In this document: positions 43,501 through 55,687 of the stretch, in pieces
Numbering within the stretch: the stretch's first letter is position 1
Layout of the letters: each line of letters begins with the position of its first letter
From: Hygrophila difformis
Taxonomy: Eukaryota > Streptophyta > Magnoliopsida > Lamiales > Acanthaceae
Direction: 5' to 3'
Assembly (NCBI GenBank): GCA_030278955.1
Contig: JAOANR010000014.1
Coordinates: forward strand, 24,988,068-25,052,067
DNA length: 64,000 bases
The notes under the pieces: generated by a model
Told to the model about the DNA's origin: nothing
Database searches by the model: none
Seen by the model: the letters and a program-made list of their open reading frames with translations, nothing else
Program-made: the position numbers and the translations under genes

Positions 43501-46500
43501 AAGAGGAGGAAGAGGATCCTGTACTGATGCAGGATCCCGAAGGTAAATCTGTTCTCCCACTACCCAATTCTCGCAAACTACTCCCTTCCGTTGAATGTCC
43601 ACCAGAGCTTGAACTTAAAACATTACCCGATCATCTCAAGTACGCGTTTCTCGCAGAACATAAAAAGTTACCCGTGATTGTTTCGGCTAAGCTCTCCCAA
43701 GAGCAAGAAAATGCTCTGGTGGTCGTTCTTAAGAAACATGTACATGCAATAGGTTGGACCATTTCTGATATAAAAGGAATAAGCCCTTCTATTTGCATGC
43801 ACAGGATTCTAATGGAAGAAGAATTTAAACCCTCCCGTCAACCTCAGAGGCGATTGAACCCCCTTATGCAGGAAGTGGTAAGGAAAGAAGTTATCAAGCT
43901 CTTAGATGCTGGTATAATCTATCCTATCTCTGATAGCAAATGGGTTAGCCCAGTGCAGGTCGTACCCAAACGAGGAGGGATGTGCATAACCAAGAATGAG
44001 CAAGGAGAAGAGGTTGCAACCAGGCCAGTGACCGGATGGAGAGTTTGTATCGACTACCGGAAGCTGAATGAGGCCACACGCAAGGACCATTTTCCATTGC
44101 CATTCATTGATCAGATGCTTGAGAGGTTGGCAGGGAGAGCGTTTTATTGCTTTTTGGATGGTTATTCTGGTTATAATCAGATTGTTATTTCCAGTGAGGA
44201 CCATGATAAAACCACTTTTACTTGCCCGTACGGCACTTTTGCCTATCGACGGATGCCTTTTGGTTTGTGCAATGCACCTGCCACTTTTCAAAGATGCATG
44301 ATGTCTATTTTCTCTGAATTTATCGAAAAATGCATTGAGGTCTTCATGGATGACTTCTCTGTATATGGAGATACGTTCGAAGATTGTTTGACCAATCTTG
44401 CTAAGATTTTAAAGAGATGTGAGGACACTAACTTGGTTTTAAATTGGGAAAAGTGCCATTTTATGGTCACTGAGGGCATAGTGTTAGGTCATCGCATTTC
44501 TCGTGCAGGCATTGAAGTTGATCCAGCCAAAGTTTCCATCATTTCCAATCTTCCTCTCCCCAACTCGATCAAATCAGTTAGGAGCTTCTTAGGGCATGCC
44601 GGTTTTTACCGGCGATTCATTAAAGATTTCTCTAAAATTGCCAAGCCGCTCACTAATCTGCTTTGTAAAGAAAATCCTTTCTTAATAAATGAAGCGTGTG
44701 TCCAAGCCTTTGACACGCTCAAGAAGATGTTAGTTTCTGCACCGATAGTGCAACCACCCGATTGGTCAATACCTTTCGAGGTAATGTGCGATGCTAGTGG
44801 TCTCGCCGTAGGCGCAGTTCTTGGACAACATAAGGATGGGAGACATTGCGTAATTCATTACGCAAGTCATGCCCTGAATGAAGCCCAAGTTAACTACACC
44901 ACAACGGAGAAAGAGATGTATGCTGTAGTCTTCGCGTTCGACAAATTCAGACAGTACCTAATAGGTACAAAGACCATAGTATACACCGATCATACAGCAT
45001 TGAGATACTTGTTTAGCAAACAAGATGCAAAACCTCGATTAATCAGGTGGGTACTTCTGTTGCAAGAATTCGACATCATAATAAAAGATAGGCGAGGTCG
45101 AGATAATGGTGCTGCTGACCACTTATCTCGATTAGATAATGATAAAAAGGAAAAAGCCGTCAATGAAGATTTCCCGGACGAACAGTTGTTCGCGTTGCAT
45201 CTGCATAATCAAGCTTGTCCATGGTTTTCCGACATTGCTAACTTCTTGGCATGCGGAATAACCCCCCAGTTTTCGAACTATCATCAGAGGAATAAGTTCA
45301 AACGAGATGTATTAAGTTACTTCTGGGAAGAACCTTATCTCTTCAAACACTGCCCTGATTTAATAATCAGGCGATGTGTGACCGAGCATGAAGCTTATCA
45401 AATTGTCAGAAAATGCCATGAATCAGAATATGGAGGTCACCATGGTCCCGCTCGAACGGCTCACAAGGTCCTCGAATGTGGATTTTATTGGCCTCACATC
45501 TATGAGGATTGCAGGACATTTGTTAAGGGCTGTGACAGATGCCAAAGATTAGGAAACATCTCCAAGAGGGATGAGATGCCTCAAAAGGGGATTCTCACAC
45601 TTGAGATCTTTGATGTATGGGGCATTGACTTCATGGGACCGTTTCCACCATCTGGTGGAAACTACTACATCTTGGTAGCTGTCGATTACGTATCCAAATG
45701 GGTCGAGGCTGTCGCATTACCAACCAATGATGGTAGCCAAGTCATCAAGTTCCTCAAGAACAACATTTTCAGTCGATTTGGCGTACCTAGGGTGGTGATA
45801 TCTGATGGAGGAACACACTTTATTAATAAAGCTTTTGAAACTTTAATGAGTAAAAATGGGATCCTCCATAAGATAGGCACGCCTTATCATCCCCAGACTA
45901 GTGGTCAAGTCGAAGTATCCAATCGCGAAATCAAACACATACTCGAAGCCACTGTCGGGATAACCCGTAAGGATTGGGCACGTAAGCTCAATGACGCTTT
46001 ATGGGCATACCGCACCGCATATAAGACTCCCATCGGGATGTCTCCATACAGGCTGGTCTTCGGAAAAGCCTGTCATTTGCCTGTAGAGCTAGAGCATAAA
46101 GCTTACTGGGCCGTTAAAACGCTTAACTTCGATCCGAAAGTTGCTCAGAGCAAACGTAAGTTGGACCTCAATGAAATTGAGGAAATACGAGCGCAAGCTT
46201 ATGAAAGCTCTCGAATTTACAAGGAGCGGACCCAGAAGTTGCACGATCGCCGGATCAAACCTAAGTATTTCTACGTTGGTCAACATGTGCTATTATTCAA
46301 TACTAGGTTGAAGCTGTTCCCCGGAAAGCTCAAATCTAGATGGGAAGGACCACATGAAGTACTAGAGGTGTTCAAAAATGGAGCTGTCAGGATTCGAACT
46401 GGCAGGGGCGATATAGTGGTGAATGGACAGCGATTGAAAGAGTACCTCGGACAGTTCGATCCGGAGAAAGAAAGCCAAGCAGTGGCAGACCCGGCTTACA

Positions 46501-46508
46501 CTCAATAA
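40548..46508 (+). CDS. Intact Athila gag-pol polyprotein, 1,986 aa (element C)
   Basis: ATG at 40548, 161 bases past the LTR. Domains in order: a Pro/Asn/Gln-rich N-terminus; capsid (about 190-345; [37 protein letters not shown]); a Gln/Asn/Phe-rich stretch (about 470-560); protease near 800 ([25 protein letters not shown]; the DLGSS form is typical of Athila); RT (about 1130-1330) with [37 protein letters not shown] and catalytic FMDD near 1265; RNase H (MCDASG near 1412, [20 protein letters not shown]); integrase with a Cys pair CDRCQ and the triad D (GIDFMG, ~1690), D (SDGGTHF, ~1751), E (GQVEVSNRE, ~1788). No stop or frameshift. It makes particle, processing, copying and insertion functions. 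Confidence 0.97.
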   Translation: MQRRKQTPAEIPFNSEIEKTARRLRAETKRRRERERQALLSPSTSSDISEMANPDIPPIIQPNPPLHNIEEDPEDADHDELDDPPPQIIQGGGNPPNMDQQHFEAPPPNPNQNPPNNQNQPNQQNFPNQQNQQYHNPHQNPPNPNDFNDPRNYFMPQNYYPQQYQGGPENNHQAAAAADYMQPILEPYLNIPGQAPFLARNFELKPALINLVQSNQFAGASHEDPHDHLQTFLELCDTIKNRDVPANTIRLRLFPFSLTSGARTWYKSLPVNQKSTWEDVIRNFLAKYFPESKVDECRSKIAEFKMKPDESLYDAKERFFNLLRKCPQHGFHDWERLRKFYSGLTPAWKSMLDAAGGQHLLYIPMDQAWAKIEAMSVNRSVLTDDGNSTPPRGLCVVGTVEKSDIEKLQEQVAALSVNQGVGSSAQGQQTDVICGLCQGAHATDTCEQVTAESCNYAGAFPNRHPNLSYSNNNALNSHLLNKPQQQQFNPQQNQGFNQNRGQHFQNPGFQPQIQQRPPQNFQNFQPNQNFQPQFVPNQGQWNQNQQQNQNQNQKPPSRLENMMTDFITSQKEINNQLQASIRNVETQVTQMANEMQKRDKGTLPSTAEKNPQCKAITLKSGRVLAGPKGADTGAEFEEDDIVDNAGKEADNGNEAEKETAELQTEAAPETAEPDKGTGEGTTSFPSPPKIANNKYMPRIPYPARLKNKEHDLKFKKFLQRLKSVEITIPLTEMISEMPIYAKFLKELISGKRQVEQEEVIILNSTCSAIVQRRMPEKKEDPGCCTLPVQFGKAKVSMGLCDLGSSINVMPLAMAVRLKLGEIQPVKMRLQLADRSITQPVGILKDIVVKTGQVLFPVDFIVLDIEEDSEMPLILGRPFLATGGALIDAKSGKVTLRVDGEEIIFDMEKLQKFPNDSSCFSFENVIVREELDSELECEMMLDEPSKQVLKPAGVEHKECKAVHFADPETGDLEEFDGMDFHEDANQEEEEDPVLMQDPEGKSVLPLPNSRKLLPSVECPPELELKTLPDHLKYAFLAEHKKLPVIVSAKLSQEQENALVVVLKKHVHAIGWTISDIKGISPSICMHRILMEEEFKPSRQPQRRLNPLMQEVVRKEVIKLLDAGIIYPISDSKWVSPVQVVPKRGGMCITKNEQGEEVATRPVTGWRVCIDYRKLNEATRKDHFPLPFIDQMLERLAGRAFYCFLDGYSGYNQIVISSEDHDKTTFTCPYGTFAYRRMPFGLCNAPATFQRCMMSIFSEFIEKCIEVFMDDFSVYGDTFEDCLTNLAKILKRCEDTNLVLNWEKCHFMVTEGIVLGHRISRAGIEVDPAKVSIISNLPLPNSIKSVRSFLGHAGFYRRFIKDFSKIAKPLTNLLCKENPFLINEACVQAFDTLKKMLVSAPIVQPPDWSIPFEVMCDASGLAVGAVLGQHKDGRHCVIHYASHALNEAQVNYTTTEKEMYAVVFAFDKFRQYLIGTKTIVYTDHTALRYLFSKQDAKPRLIRWVLLLQEFDIIIKDRRGRDNGAADHLSRLDNDKKEKAVNEDFPDEQLFALHLHNQACPWFSDIANFLACGITPQFSNYHQRNKFKRDVLSYFWEEPYLFKHCPDLIIRRCVTEHEAYQIVRKCHESEYGGHHGPARTAHKVLECGFYWPHIYEDCRTFVKGCDRCQRLGNISKRDEMPQKGILTLEIFDVWGIDFMGPFPPSGGNYYILVAVDYVSKWVEAVALPTNDGSQVIKFLKNNIFSRFGVPRVVISDGGTHFINKAFETLMSKNGILHKIGTPYHPQTSGQVEVSNREIKHILEATVGITRKDWARKLNDALWAYRTAYKTPIGMSPYRLVFGKACHLPVELEHKAYWAVKTLNFDPKVAQSKRKLDLNEIEEIRAQAYESSRIYKERTQKLHDRRIKPKYFYVGQHVLLFNTRLKLFPGKLKSRWEGPHEVLEVFKNGAVRIRTGRGDIVVNGQRLKEYLGQFDPEKESQAVADPAYTQ

Positions 46509-46993
46509 GAAACAGCATTTAAAAATACAAAAATTTCAGTTTATATATATAGTATATATTTACAGTATTTGTTTCATGGCAAGAAAGTACCCAAAGATCA
46601 ATTAAACATTTAGAGTACTAAGACTCTAAATGTGAGGATGTTGATATTTGGAGAAAATCTAATGCGTCTTATTTGTCTGTCTTGCAGAAGTTCGGAACCA
46701 CCAAAAAGAAGGAGCAGACAACAGTAACATGGAAAACCAGGTTCTTGGTTGGATTAGTTCTATAAATCTGAGAAAATGTTCTCGGGAATTGAAGAAATTC
46801 AAGACCCGAAACGAAACTCACAGATGAAATGGAACTGACCCAACCTAATTTTATGCAAGTGGATTATTTAATATTTAGCCCTGCCTTTTGAATTTATTTG
46901 GACTGAATTTATTCAGCCCAAGTCAAATAAAATGGATTCAGGCCCAATATTCCACTCGGGCCCAGTCCAAGAAAATTTGAAAATTCAAAATCC
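46509..46993 (+). other. Post-pol region of element C with hairpin
   Basis: Noncoding. Contains the PPT-like hairpin listed separately, then AT-rich sequence leading into the third GC palindrome array. Confidence 0.6.
46606..46641 (+). other. Hairpin with polypurine-tract copy, 98 bases after gag-pol
   Basis: Perfect 11-bp arms ACATTTAGAGT (46606-46616) and ACTCTAAATGT (46623-46633), loop ACTAAG. The second arm runs into AAATGTGAGGATGT (46628-46641), the exact polypurine tract of this element, followed by TGATATT, which resembles the LTR start. Confidence 0.8.
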
Positions 46994-47308
46994 TTTGTCG
47001 CGGAAGGACCTTTGTCGCGATGTCATGCATCGCGACCAGGCCTTACTCCGCGACAAACTCCTTTTCCTTCTAAACCATTCACCCACATCTTGTCGCGATG
47101 CACCTTGTCGCGGAGCATGACTCCGCGACCAGCCCCCGCTCCGCGACACGATTTGCGTTGACTGTCTCCATACTGAACTTTGTCGCGGTGGCCTTGTCGC
47201 GGAGCATGACTCCGCGACCAACCCTCAACTCCGCGACCACTCTAATGTCGCTATGCCTTGTCGCGGAACCTTATTCCGCGACAAAGTCTCGGATTCCGCG
47301 ACAAAAGT
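46994..47308 (+). repeat. GC palindrome array 3, upstream of the F-box gene
   Basis: The same TTGTCGCGGA / TCCGCGACAA modules as in the LTR arrays, in diverged copies (for example a CCTTGTCGCGGAGCATGACT unit twice). Ends six bases before a TATTTATA box. Confidence 0.82.
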
Positions 47309-47313
47309 TCTAG

Positions 47314-47321
47314 TATTTATA
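47314..47321 (+). promoter_or_regulatory. TATA-like box of the F-box gene
   Basis: TATTTATA, about 150 bases before the inferred ATG at 47472, with a pyrimidine-rich leader between, as in many plant genes. Confidence 0.5.
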
Positions 47322-47471
47322 CCCCCCCCCACCCCCTCCAGTTTCTTTTCACCTTCCTCCTGTCATTTCAACTTCTTTCAGTTTCCTCATCTTCTTCTCC
47401 CCCATTTTTCTCTCATCCGAACGAACACCACGTGTTCTTCGCACTCTTGCACGCCATTTCTAAGGGAAACT

Positions 47472-49294
47472 ATGGACCGATTTCATGGACCCCTCCCAAT
47501 CCTTGGACCCGCGCCTAGACCCGAGCCAAGGAGGAGAGGGTAAACCCTATTTTCACCATGGACATAGCCCCCCTTCGGACCCGTTCTTTTTCTTTTGTTT
47601 CGTTTTGTTTTTCATTTTGTTGTGTTCGTGGTGTGGTGTTGTTAGTGTGCACATCCAACTTTAGATTTTTAGAGGTTTTGAGTGCCCTCGGCTTTGAGCA
47701 CCATTTTGAAGTTTTTGAGAACTTGTTTTGAAAAACTGATTAAGGTTGTTAAAATTGCTAATGGATAAGATTTTTAAAGTTTAAAACTGGAAAGAACAAA
47801 CTGATAAACATTTGGGTGTTGTTTTGAATATCTTGATGTTATTGGTTTGATTGATCCTGATGTGATGTGCACAGTGTGGGTGGTGTAATAAAGATGGAAG
47901 ATCTTTTTGGGCACATTTGTTCTCATGTTAGAAATCTCATGGGAATAAATGTTTGTTTGTTTGTGGAAACATAGTACAAACACCCAATAGGAAGCTTCCA
48001 CTTTTAATAAAAGCAACCTTTTAGAAAAAGACAAAAAAGAGCCATTTTTGTTTAATGTTTGACTTGAGTTTTGTTCCCAATGGAACACTAGTGTGAGTAA
48101 GATAGCAGTATTTTTGTCACCAAACTGCTATCCTTTTCAAAATCCAAAATGGGACCACTCACATCCCACTTTTATTAAATAAAACAAGTCAACCATTTTT
48201 TAAAATTAAAAATAGTGTTTGCAAATTTTTGGATGCTAAAACTGTCCAAACAGTCCAAGCTATTCAGAAACAGCAAATCCGTTCCGCCACGTCTCCATTG
48301 CACATTCCAATATCCGAGCACGCTGTTTCCATCTATCCATCTCATTCCACTTCCAACAAGTGCCTCGGACTTGTTTAATAAACTGAAAACTTTTGGGCCC
48401 TATGGCCCATTAAAAAGATTTTAGGCCCAATGGCCAATTTTATTTTATTTTGGGCTCTTTAGCCCATTTAAAACCAAATATTATTTACATGTGCTTTAAA
48501 TTAAAATTCAAGTCAGAAATTTAATAATCTCACATCTAGAGCAAAGCTCTAAATGTGAGGATGTTGGTTTCTGAACTCGAATAATTTCTGAAAATTACAT
48601 GAAAATTGGATTCATCACTTCTTATCTTTTCAGGGGTAATCCTCCCATTCCAGACCCTGCTCCAGGAGGAACCAAGTTGCTGGACTTGCCGGTCGAACTC
48701 CTTGGTGAAATTCTCTCCCGGATAGGAGAGGATGAAATCAAGGGGGTGTTTACTGCACAACGTGCATGCAAGAAACTTAGGGATGCTGGGAACCTTACTA
48801 TCGTGTACAAGCGGTGTGAGGTTATCACTTCCACGGTGAAGAGATGGCAAGAAAGGATCCGTCGGCAGAAGGAGAGATTCCTGCAAATATGCACAGCTGC
48901 AGGAAACTTCAACCTTCAGCTCGTTCCAGCACTCAGGGCATTTGCAGAGGGGAATGAGGAGCGTGCTTGTGAACTGCTACGCCCGGGACTTGAGGACAAC
49001 CATAAGACATCAATCTTCACCCGCGGATTGATGCTTATGAGTAAGACAGATGAAAGCCAAGTTGAGCAGGGAATCAGAATGATCGACAGGATGGTAACAG
49101 ATCGATCAGTCTTTCGGTATACGTCCCTCAACGTTCTCGCTTGGATAACTGATAACCCAGACAACCCACAACTGTGGGCAGGCCAAGGAGTCAGAGTCTA
49201 TTGCCCGGAATGGCATGCACCTCTGAGAAACCGTGACTGGTGCCTGCGTTGTGAGCTGTCCAGCTGTGTCCTCTGGCTCCGATACATGCCCTGA
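47472..49294 (+). CDS. F-box protein gene carried inside element C (two inferred exons, 242 aa)
   Basis: Inferred exons 47472-47539 and 48634-49294 around a 1,094-bp intron (AGAGG|GTAAAC and TTTTCAG|GGGT). The joined length is 243 codons, so phase is kept. Without splicing, an ORF from ATG 48599 (231 aa) gives the same main domain. The F-box comes near residues 35-80 (LDLPVELLGEILSRIGEDE, ACKKLRDAGN). Sel1/TPR-like helices follow (AFAEGNEERACELLRPG, IFTRGLMLMSK, QGIRMIDRM), then a Cys-rich end (YCPEWHAP, WCLRCELSSCVLWL). This resembles plant F-box proteins of the At1g67623 type. F-box proteins choose substrates for SCF ubiquitin ligases. It is intact and lies between pol and the 3' LTR. The splice model is inference. 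Confidence 0.75.
48529..48564 (+). other. Second hairpin with polypurine-tract copy, before the main F-box exon
   Basis: Arms CTCACATCTAGAGC (48529-48542) and GCTCTAAATGTGAG (48546-48559), one mismatch, loop AAA. Contains AAATGTGAGGATGT (48551-48564) and lies 35 bases before ATG 48599. In the two-exon model it is inside the intron. Confidence 0.75.
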
Positions 49295-50257
49295 AGAAGG
49301 AAAGGCAGAAGCATGAATCCGAATTTACCCTGCTTTATTTTATTTCCAGTCTAGTAGTAGTATTTGCAAGGGATTTCCTCCTTTTGTGTGTGCAGGTTCG
49401 TATTAACTGCACGAGAATCCCTTGCCTCGGATGTATTTAATTGCTTTCCCTAAAATTGGAACTCAGCTTTTGAGACCACCGAACAATTCTTTACTGCTTT
49501 CCTTTGAAAAGATGTCTGTACAGTCCGAGATGAATAAGTGACTGTCAGACCAAAAATATGCTGTTGACATACTCAGTATGTCAGCAGTGCCTCTTTACTG
49601 CTTTCAATTAAATAACCAGCAAAAATATGCATAAACTTGCTTTAAATTCACAGGTTGAATTTAGGCTTGTGATTAAATTTTCAAACTTTTAAATTGGGAT
49701 AATATAATTGAAGACATGCATGAAATGAATTCCTGAGGTTTTGAGCTATAAAAATTTATGATGCGATCAGCTTATTGGGTAATAAATCTGCATGTTAGAG
49801 ATCTTGATTGAATAAATTGTTAGAATTAAGCTTTGATTGAATTTGCGAATATTGTATGACATGAATCAACCATTCCATGTGAGATTTGAGCCATGAGTCA
49901 TTTTTACTCATTCTTTTCTTTGATGTGTGAATCATTTTGATTAAAGGAAACTAGAACTTGCGATTGGGACCGATTCAAGACCATGCCATATTCCCGAAAT
50001 CGAGCATATGATCGAGGCACCTAGAAAACCCAAAATTTTGGCCTTCGTTTGAAATCCAAACCCAAAAATATTTTCCCTTTAGGATTAACCAAGTTGAGCC
50101 TTTAAGCCTAATTTTTCTTTGAAACCCTCTATATTATTCCTAGCCTTACAAAAAGACCAAGAAATTCAAACCCAAGTGTGCAGGAATGAATTCTATCAAA
50201 GGCATTAAGTTTGTGATCATCAATAAAAACTATAAATCGGTATTCTATAAACCGATT

Positions 50258-50293
<36 letters not shown>

Positions 50294-50965
50294 GAATTTC
50301 ATTCAACATCAATAAGTTGCGAATGACAAAGCAATTAGACATAGTCTAATGTCAATGCAAGATGAAAAGAGAAAAACAAAAGAAAGAAACAATGATGATC
50401 ATAAATTTTAGATAAAAATGCCAAGCTATGATGGAATTAACTCTTGCCACTTCTTAGCCCAATAATTTCCTTTCCTACCAAATGTTACAACCGTATGCCC
50501 CGTTACAACCCTCGAATAAGACCTCGTGATCTCGATTTAAAGAAATGAGCCGGTGGCGAGTTGGTCTGATTGCAAGCTTATGGGATAATTTAATTAAATT
50601 TGATCTTGAGCGTTCATGATTAAACCCCAATTGAGAGTGAGCGAATTTTCCGATTCTCTTATAAGTGAGGCCTTTTCTCATTACACATGTTCGTGTCATA
50701 CCTTAATTCTAATTTTTAATCTTTGCATCTTTCAAACATGACATTCATGAAGGATTGATAATAATGTTTGATTTGTAGGCTCGATATAGTGAGCAAGTAT
50801 CATTTCATTAAACACTGCAATCAAGGGAATTCAACACTTGTAGTTTTTGATTATCTTATCCCAATTCAAAAGGATGTGATTTATGAAGCCACGAAAATGA
50901 ATTGAATATGTAGAGTCCGTGTTCCTAGGAACATTGACTCTGACTGCTCGGGGACGATCAGTATT
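49295..50965 (+). other. 3' noncoding part of element C
   Basis: AT-rich, no credible ORF. Includes a run of about 32 A at 50259-50290. Nothing else recognised. Confidence 0.5.
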
Positions 50966-50979
50966 AAATGTGAGGATGT
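50966..50979 (+). other. Polypurine tract of element C
   Basis: AAATGTGAGGATGT immediately before the 3' LTR start TGATAATGG. The same 14 bases occur at 46628 and 48551. Confidence 0.85.
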
Positions 50980-53900
50980 TGATAATGGCCAAAAATGACC
51001 ATTATTTTCAATCCATTTCCGTGTCTTAAACTGGCATTTGATCGCATTCCGGTCTTACATTAAGTAAGAAAGCAGTCGAATTGGACTGATTTATGCATAA
51101 TTGTAAAAATAATAAGCTGGTATGAAAAAGGCATAAATATGTAATTTTATTACATATTTATGTTAGAAAAATCCAAAAACATGAGAAAAAGAAAAGGAAA
51201 CAAAAAGATGGGAAAAAGATAGAAAAAGCCCACAAAAAGAATATTTTCGGCCCATCTGGCCCAATCCAGCAGGCCCAGGAAGACCTTTGTCGCGGAAGCC
51301 CTTGGCGCGATGCAGTGTTCCGCGACAAAGGCATACTCCGCGACCAACTGGCCCCAAGTGAAGAGGAGACCAGCCAAGCCCTGGGCGCGATGACCCTTGT
51401 CGCGATAGCATGACTCCGCGACAAAAGCCCATTCCGCGACCAAGATGCACAAATAGAGACACAAGACCCAGTCGAGAAGCCTTGCCACATGCAGCATGTT
51501 CCGCGACCAACTTGATGTTCCGAGACAAAGCTGTGATGTGTGTGATGTCTTAAGACACAATGGGCTAGAATCAAGGCCCATGGGCTTAGGGTTACACTTC
51601 TATAAATATGAGGTGTCTCCCATGAGCTAAGGGTTGGAGAGTTGGAAGTTTGAATTTGAGAGTTCTTGAAGGCAAGCTTAGGAGTTCTTCCTTAGGTAGA
51701 GTAGTTAGGTTTATTTTTATGTATTATTTAATTTTTGCACTTAGTTTAGTTTAGATTAGTGTTTTACTGTTCACAGTGCTTAGATAGCCATTTTTATACT
51801 ATGTTTTGTTTTCTAAACTCTTGTTTTAGGGTTTGTAATACCCAAACCATGGGTATTAACAACACCCCTTCAATAATATGGGAAAACATTCAGCATTTGT
51901 GTCCCAAACCATGAAATGGGTCTCACATCCCATGGATTTATGCTTTCTTTTTCATTTTGGGGTCATTTGACCCCCATTTTGTCATTTTTATGTTCACTGT
52001 TAGCATATTATGGATAATGTTGTGTGATGTGTGATCAAACCCTAGATTAGGATTCTTGCTTTATTTTAATATCCTGCTCAGTCTTGTTATTTTTGTTTAA
52101 GCATGTTCTTCCTTATTTTGAATGTTTCTTGCTTATTTTTAGCTTAGAATAGCTTTTTGATCTGAAATAGGGTGAGATCACGCTGTTTGCATGCCACTGT
52201 TCATTTCTGCTTTTTCTGACTTTTGTCCTGAACCACCTTGGGCGCCAACCGCCTTCTGGCGCGGAACCACGTTCCGCGACAGAGTGGCAGTTCCGCGACC
52301 AAGGTGTTTCAAGACACTTGTCTCTATAATTTAAAACCCTTTGTCGCGGAATACCTTGTCGCGGAGCCACGTTCCGCGACAAAACTGTCCATGCATAGCG
52401 ACAAAGGAGCCAAACTCTTGCATTTTGTCTTCATGGCTTCTTGTCGCGGAATCACCCTGTCGCGGAGCCACGTTCCGCGACAAAATCCCATTCCGCGACA
52501 GAAAAATTATGCCATGTTTCTTAATCTTTGAACACTTTGTCGCGGAAAACCTTGTCGCGGAACCACGTTCCGCGACAAAATCTCCATGCATAGCGACAAA
52601 GGTTCAAATGCTTTAGAATTTTATTAAAATACTTTGTCGCGATGTCACCCTTGTCGCGGAGCCACGTTCCGCGACAAAACCCTGCATAGCGACAAAGAGG
52701 CGTTATGCTGCCAAAAATTCTAAAAACTTGTCGGGATGTCCATGTCGCGGATCTCGGTCCGCGACAACATTTATGATATAGCGACAAGATTCCTCCCCCT
52801 CTATTTAATTTTAAACAAATTTCATTCTCTCTCTATTTTATATTGCAACACTCACATCATAGCCCCACGGGTTACGATGTAACATTCTGGAATTGCAATG
52901 TAGGGTGTTATGCTGCCCAAATTTTGATTCTCCATTTGCATCACTTAACTGATTGAACCCTTGACTCATCAATGATTAAAGATTGAGATTAGCAATACTC
53001 AAACTTCAATAATCATCATGATTAAAGGACCTTTGTTCAATTGCCATTAAAACACTTTTGTATAAACAAAACCTCGATGGCTTAAACAGATAATCTGGAC
53101 TGTAATTAATTATGGTAGGAAGGATTATTTAAGACCATTACATGTGGACCCGATCCACAACCTTGCATGAGAAACCAATGTCTCTCATACAATGGATCTT
53201 CTTTTGCTTCTTGTTTATTTTGTCTTTGTGTATTGTGTGGAACCATTAGTAAAGAATACATCAGAATAATGTTGGCGGGTACTCCCTCATGGATAACTAG
53301 CTCGTATTCTGGGTATTAGTTACTAATCGTTATTTTGCATGGTCTGAATGGCTGTCAGTGGAAGCCTTGGCGGTTCGCCCATCCGGGGTTATAATAGCTG
53401 CTCGACTGATTTCCATCCAGATACAGTTTTATTTTTGTTATCTTAATTTCCAAACCCAAATTCCAATCTGTAATGGGAATCAGTTGGCACCAGTCAATGC
53501 CAACTGATGATCATTATAGAAAGGAAGTATGTAGGTTTTTATCCGAATTCACAGACAGTGGAGGCCCAACTGGTGTTGACACCACCATTATAGAGTCTCA
53601 GCTGTCTAAATTCGCTTCATCCGAGTGATTGGGAAATTGGACAGTAGATGTTTACAGTCCACCCAATTGTTCTGCCATTACTTTGGTACCTTGACCATTC
53701 CATTCTGTGTTTCACCTTCTGTCTAGACCCGCCTTTATATTTTGGGTCAATTAATTTTGCACTTCCATATATTCTTATGCATGATAATATTATGTACTGT
53801 TGTGGTCTGTAATTATTTTGGGATCCTTCCTTTGGACAATAGAAGTCTAGATCTTAAACAGATATTGCTTTATAAACTTCCAACAAAAACCTCTTTATAA

Positions 53901-55687
53901 AATCCGGATCTGAGTAAGGGATAAATTCTTCAGTTATGACTAATTCATATTCTATCAAGGGTTGTACTTTGGGAATTAAGAAGCAGATTCAGCGATTAGG
54001 TCTCGTTTAGACCGAAAGGGTCTGTGTTTTAACTGAGAGTCTAGTACCTGACAGGGAATGATTTTCAAATCCATTATTTTCCAAAATTGCTGGTTGATGG
54101 AAATGTAAGATTAAGTGCTACACCGAGATGGGGTCCACTTGGATTCAAATACAGTGTGGTAAATAATCTTAGAGGAACATCATCTAGGCCTTGGTTATTT
54201 TCCAAGATAGGGTTGAGTTTTCTTTCAACTGCTATCCTCTTCTGCCAAAGCCTACTTTTGAGTCCTGAGTGAGTGCATCCGGAACGAACTAATTTATTAG
54301 TTCGTTTCATTAGTTTGTATCTCATAATCACCCGGAAGGAAGTGAACACACTAGTGGTTCACTGAGAGCCGGGAATTCTTGATCCATACTCCTTCATCCT
54401 GATGGGGAGCTGTCTTTTACTACCAGGGTCAGATTTTCAAAACCTCCGAGTGATAGGTTTTAAATGCTTTCTTTACCGCTTTCTCTTAACCGCTTTCATT
54501 AGAGGTCACTCGGTTGTATTGAGAGTTGTGTAACTGCTACTAGGATTGACAGTTAAGGGATAGTTTAGGGCTTGATTTAAATCTTTGGGCGTGACATGGG
54601 AGAAAGATAGTGGTACTTGGCATTTCAATAAATGATGTGTCGGGTGTTGCTTATCCACCACAGATGAAGTAACATACCCAGGCCAGGGCAGTTACGAATC
54701 TGTGGTATCTTAGAATTTGTGGTCTTAGGAACATGTAAACTCATATTGCAAGTACCTGTCTGTTAAAGGGAACGCCTTATTGAGAGCATGAGAATTAGCT
54801 ATCTGAAAGAATTATCCCAACCAAAGATCTGCGTATGAAAATGGAAGTTTAATATTGCTGTATCTCGCTCTTGTCCAATTTTCATTCTTTCCTTCCTGTC
54901 CTTTCTGTCCACATTGTGACTCAACTTCACGGTTGGCACAATGTACCTTTTCCCTGCTTTCGTAGATAATGTTTACCGCATTCCTAGAATAATTCTTTTC
55001 CGCTTTCTAGAATAGATTTATTTGCTTTGTAGAATAATTTAACTGCTTTCTAGATCTAATTTACATTCATGTCAGTAGCTATTAATCACCTTTCAAACCT
55101 ATTGAGCAATACGAATGGAAAATCTAGTAAAACGACGTGGGACCTGCTTCTATCGCACATCCTCCAGTGAACGATCCGGTCTTACTATAAATTACTGCAA
55201 TTTTTGACACCGTGCGCTTTCGGGCCACAGTTTCTTAAACACGAGCAATAAAAACATGACTACTTATAAATATATCCCTAATCACAACTCCGCCATCATA
55301 AATTGGTTTCATTAATAAAACTTAAACCAGGACCATGATTTTTCGGAAAATATTCACGTAGTGGGAACTCGCCAAAAGTTTCATGGCAGGGACTCTCATG
55401 CCAAGAATTGATGAGAAGCATCATGGCATATTTGCCGGGGATCCTCAGTGTGACAGGCTGATGGTCAACCTATCCCGGCTATGCCATGAGATTTGTCAAC
55501 ATTTCATGACAGGGAGGACCACAGCGCCATTTGAAATTAAAGCACCACACTTGAGTAATAAAAAGACTAATAATCTGGATATATCCCTAAACCCTTTCCC
55601 GTGAATCATAACTCTCTTCATGTAATAAATCTAACCTGGTATATTTTTAAGAAAATGCTCGTGGGACGGAAATTGTCAAAAGTTTCA
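50980..55687 (+). repeat. 3' LTR of element C (4,708 bp)
   Basis: Near-identical partner of 35679-40386. Followed by ATAGT (55688-55692), the second target-site copy, then the rest of the element D LTR. Carries the same palindrome arrays (51287-51532, 52245-52791) and TATA box (51601-51608). Confidence 0.98.

Larger units (their letters stand above)
35679..55687 (+). mobile_element. Complete Athila-lineage Ty3/gypsy element C, 20,009 bp
   Basis: Plus-strand element: 5' LTR 35679-40386, tRNA-Asp primer site, intact gag-pol 40548-46508, a long 3' region carrying an F-box gene, polypurine tract, and 3' LTR 50980-55687. Target duplication ATAGT at 35674-35678 and 55688-55692. Both LTRs are 4,708 bp and I noticed only three differences between them. 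The FMDD-type RT, tRNA-Asp primer site and large 3' region place it in the Athila clade. It is inserted in the 3' LTR of element D. It looks young and possibly still functional. Confidence 0.97.

Noticed and set aside
50259..50290. Run of about 32 A as the tail of a retroposed gene
   Set aside because: No coding sequence upstream with gene-like features and no flanking target duplication seen; probably a simple repeat.
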